9,224 nt of DNA from Mycobacteriaceae bacterium (GTDB lineage Bacteria > Actinomycetota > Actinomycetes > Mycobacteriales > Mycobacteriaceae). Below are positions 6,412 through 9,224 of the stretch, one piece after another. The translations under genes were made by a program, and so were the position numbers. Numbering within the stretch: position 1 is the stretch's first letter; every line of letters starts with the position of its first letter. The stretch lies in the NCBI GenBank assembly GCA_019242135.1, contig JAFAWC010000147.1, forward strand, positions 1-9,224. The letters run 5' to 3'. Under the pieces are notes generated by a model. That model saw nothing but the letters and a program-made list of their open reading frames with translations. It made no database searches and had not been told where the DNA came from.

Positions 6412-7048
6412 CGCCGACCTTCGCCGCGATGCGCGTGGCGACGAGGTCGGCGATCACATGGCTGTGGTAGCCGCAATAGGTGACCTCAATGAGCACTGTG
6501 GACTGCAGCCGGTAGGTGCGGCCGCAGTCACCGAAACTCTCGGCGCGCACGGTTTGGGAGTCCGCGGTCCAGTCGTAGACATAGGCGTACCCGGAATCCG
6601 TGGAGCCGCAGGTCTTTACCAGGTCCGCGACGTTGTCGAAGGCGCGCAGCGCGGTGTCGGTGTCGAGGTAGGCGGCGGCGGCCTCGGACAACAGCGCCTG
6701 CTTGGGGGGTGTTTGAAAGCTGGTCTCGTGGAACTGTTTGACGTCGGGTCCAAACACTGTGCTCTCGCGGAAGACGAACTGGCACTCCGGGGGCGCCGAG
6801 TCGGCCAACAGGTCGTCGTCGACCGCTTGCGCCGAGTCCATGCCGGGCACGCCATTCAAGTCGGGTCCGGCGCCGGTGAGGTCGCGCAACTCCGACGTGG
6901 TGAGCAGCAGCTCGTCGACATCCATGCCGTCGAGGTACGGGCCTTGCGCCGGCGGCATCAGCGGGACACCCCCGACCAGGCGCGCGCAGCCACCGGCAAG
7001 CGCGACCGCAGCCAGGCAGGTGAGGCGCATGCTGCTGCGTCGAGCCAT
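6404..7048 (-). CDS. lpqA: LpqA-type lipoprotein with PknH-like extracellular sensor domain
   Basis: The product is 214 residues. The N-terminus [21 protein letters not shown] is a lipoprotein signal with a positively charged start, a hydrophobic core and a lipobox-like LAGG ending at Cys21, so the mature protein should be lipid-anchored outside the membrane. The rest resembles the PknH_C sensor domain found in several mycobacterial lipoproteins and in the kinase Pkn[19 protein letters not shown] near the start, four further cysteines (89, 147, 175, 192) able to form two disulfides, and a final [21 protein letters not shown] block. ATG at 7048 is chosen because it gives an arginine-containing signal peptide and has a -10-like TACTCT nine bases upstream; ATG at 7030 is an alternative. 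Gene identity rests on position beside mnmA and the MetE-like gene, as for Rv3016. The ligand is unknown. Confidence 0.85.
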   Translation of the reverse strand: MARRSSMRLTCLAAVALAGGCARLVGGVPLMPPAQGPYLDGMDVDELLLTTSELRDLTGAGPDLNGVPGMDSAQAVDDDLLADSAPPECQFVFRESTVFGPDVKQFHETSFQTPPKQALLSEAAAAYLDTDTALRAFDNVADLVKTCGSTDSGYAYVYDWTADSQTVRAESFGDCGRTYRLQSTVLIEVTYCGYHSHVIADLVATRIAAKVGVK

Positions 7049-7057
7049 GATGGGCCC

Positions 7058-7063
7058 AGAGTA
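7058..7063 (-). promoter_or_regulatory. Candidate -10 (TACTCT) for the lipoprotein gene
   Basis: On the minus strand TACTCT fits TANNNT and ends nine bases before the ATG at 7048, implying a near-leaderless transcript. There is no Shine-Dalgarno (GGGCCCATC lies between). An 8-bp palindrome CGGATCCG (7067-7074) lies just upstream, between the two divergent hexamers. Confidence 0.4.
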
Positions 7064-7079
7064 ATCCGGATCCGTCGAA

Positions 7080-7085
7080 TACTGT
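7080..7085 (+). promoter_or_regulatory. Candidate -10 (TACTGT) for the MetE-like gene
   Basis: TACTGT fits TANNNT and ends seven bases before the GTG at 7093, the distance expected for a transcript that starts at the GTG. This supports GTG at 7093 as the start of the MetE-like gene even though no Shine-Dalgarno is seen. Confidence 0.45.
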
Positions 7086-7092
7086 TGGGCAA

Positions 7093-8100
7093 GTGAGCGC
7101 CTTCGCTGCCGCGACCGGGTTGGGGTCGTGGCCGGGTACGTCGCCGCGGCCGGCCGCCGAGGTGGTCGTGGGCGAGTTGGCCGCGTTGCCGCATCTGGTC
7201 GAGCTGCCGACGCGGGGTGTGGGGGCCGACATGATCGGTCGTGCCGCTGCATTGTTGGTCGACATCGCGATCGACACCACGGTGCGGGGATACCGGGTGG
7301 CGGCGCGGCCGGGTGCGGTGAGCCGGCGGGCGCGCAGCTTTGCCGACGAGGATGTCGATGCGCTCGAAGAGGCGTGGGAGCGGGCGGCGCTGCAGCGCGA
7401 GCGGGTGGTCAAGGTGCAGGCGCCGGGCCCGGTGACGCTGGCGGCGCAGCTGGAACTGCCCAACGGACACCGGGCGATCACTGACCTGGGGGCGCTGCGT
7501 GACTTGACCACGTCGCTGGCGGAAGGGGTTGCGGCACATCGGGCGGAGGTGTCGCGGCGGCTGGACAGCCCGGTGGTGGTGCAGTTTGACGAGCCGTTGC
7601 TGCCCGCCGCGTTGGCCGGCCGGCTGACCGGCGTGACCGCACTGACGCCGGTGCATCCCGTGGACGAGACGGTTGCCGTGGACCTGTTGAACGAGTGCGT
7701 GGCGACGGTGGGCACAGAGGTGGCGATGCATTGCTGTGCACCCGACGTGCCGTGGGCGGTGTTGCTGCGCAGCAAGTTCGGGGCGGTGAGTGTGGATCCC
7801 GCGGTGCTGAACCCGGGTGATTTCGATAATCTCGGCGAGTTCATCGACAGCGGGCGAACGGTGATGCTGGGCGTGGTGCCGTCCGTCGCGCCGGACCGTC
7901 CGCTGTCGTCGGACGAACTGGCGCAGCGCGCTGCCGCGTTGACGGATCGGTTCGGGTTTGGACGCGAGATGCTCGCGCAACGCGTGGGTGTCACACCGGC
8001 GTGCGGCCTGGCCCGCGCGACACCCGAATGGGCGCGGTCGGCCATCGAATTGGCGCAGAAGACCGCGGAGACGCTGGCCGACGACGCCGAAGCGCTGTGA
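7093..8100 (+). CDS. Free-standing MetE C-terminal-domain protein (UROD/MetE-like, Rv3015c-type)
   Basis: A 335-residue protein matching only the C-terminal catalytic barrel of cobalamin-independent methionine synthase; the N-terminal half of MetE (about 750 residues in all) is missing. Family blocks are ATGLGSWPGTSPRPAAEVV (7-25), VKVQAPGPVTLAAQL (106-120), VQFDEPLL (163-170) and the zinc region AMHCC (211-215). His213, Cys215 and Cys304 (in VTPACGLARATPEWA) match three MetE zinc ligands. At the place of the fourth ligand, a glutamate in MetE, this protein has Asp235 (AVSVDPAV). It starts with GTG, backed by a -10-like hexamer seven bases upstream. It probably transfers a methyl or similar group to a thiol using zinc, but donor and acceptor are unknown, and naming it methionine synthase would overstate the evidence. 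ligA follows after 15 bases. Confidence 0.85.
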   Translation: MSAFAAATGLGSWPGTSPRPAAEVVVGELAALPHLVELPTRGVGADMIGRAAALLVDIAIDTTVRGYRVAARPGAVSRRARSFADEDVDALEEAWERAALQRERVVKVQAPGPVTLAAQLELPNGHRAITDLGALRDLTTSLAEGVAAHRAEVSRRLDSPVVVQFDEPLLPAALAGRLTGVTALTPVHPVDETVAVDLLNECVATVGTEVAMHCCAPDVPWAVLLRSKFGAVSVDPAVLNPGDFDNLGEFIDSGRTVMLGVVPSVAPDRPLSSDELAQRAAALTDRFGFGREMLAQRVGVTPACGLARATPEWARSAIELAQKTAETLADDAEAL

Positions 8101-8103
8101 CGA

Positions 8104-9224
<1,121 letters not shown>

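Noticed and set aside
7049..7252. Longer N-terminus for the lipoprotein (start at 7252)
   Set aside because: It would bury the signal peptide behind about 68 Arg/Pro/Thr-rich residues and overlap the MetE-like gene.
6528..8045. Minus-strand open frame opposite the MetE-like gene, running into the lipoprotein region
   Set aside because: The plus-strand MetE-like protein has clear family motifs, and the lipoprotein uses a different minus-strand frame with a proper signal peptide.

Overview
The window is high-GC, densely packed chromosomal DNA that reads as a core region of a mycobacterium. The gene order matches, by memory and not by search, the M. tuberculosis interval Rv3030 to Rv3014c: SAM methyltransferase, etfB/etfA (fixA/fixB), GNAT acyltransferase, PlsC acyltransferase, iscS, mnmA/trmU, LpqA-type lipoprotein, MetE-like protein, ligA. 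Several protein blocks are near-identical in pattern to the mycobacterial versions. A fast-growing or other non-tuberculous species is likely, because the ESX/PPE/IS1081 block that M. tuberculosis carries between trmU and lpqA is absent here.

Layout. Bases 1-387 (minus strand) hold the N-terminal 129 codons of a class I methyltransferase. A 205-bp divergent intergenic region follows, with a perfect GTTAC-N6-GTAAC dyad just upstream of a -10-like hexamer, and then a 5'-UTR hairpin in front of the etfBA operon (593-2376). A 100-bp gap with a weak hairpin precedes an OlsB-like acyltransferase and a PlsC/OlsA-like acyltransferase that overlap by ATGA (2477-4098). A cysteine desulfurase and the tRNA 2-thiouridylase MnmA also overlap by ATGA (4145-6411). 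MnmA converges on, and overlaps by 8 bp, a minus-strand lipoprotein with a PknH-type sensor domain (6404-7048). A 44-bp divergent promoter region leads to a free-standing MetE C-terminal-domain protein (7093-8100) and then to the NAD-dependent DNA ligase LigA, cut by the window end.

How the genes work together. EtfBA collects electrons from acyl-CoA dehydrogenases. The OlsB/OlsA-like pair suggests synthesis of an acylated amino-acid (ornithine-type) lipid. The desulfurase supplies persulfide sulfur to MnmA for s2U34 in tRNA. LpqA-like, MetE-like and LigA are not obviously linked to one another. Several genes (methyltransferase, iscS, lpqA, MetE-like, ligA) have a TANNNT hexamer within about 3-9 bases of the start and no Shine-Dalgarno, which fits the leaderless transcription common in mycobacteria.

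I found no mobile element, CRISPR array, tRNA or rRNA, and no stretch over 300 bp without a gene. The region looks like ordinary core genome. The points most worth following up are the etfBA operator, the OlsB/OlsA-like pair, and the stand-alone MetE-like protein with an altered zinc ligand.
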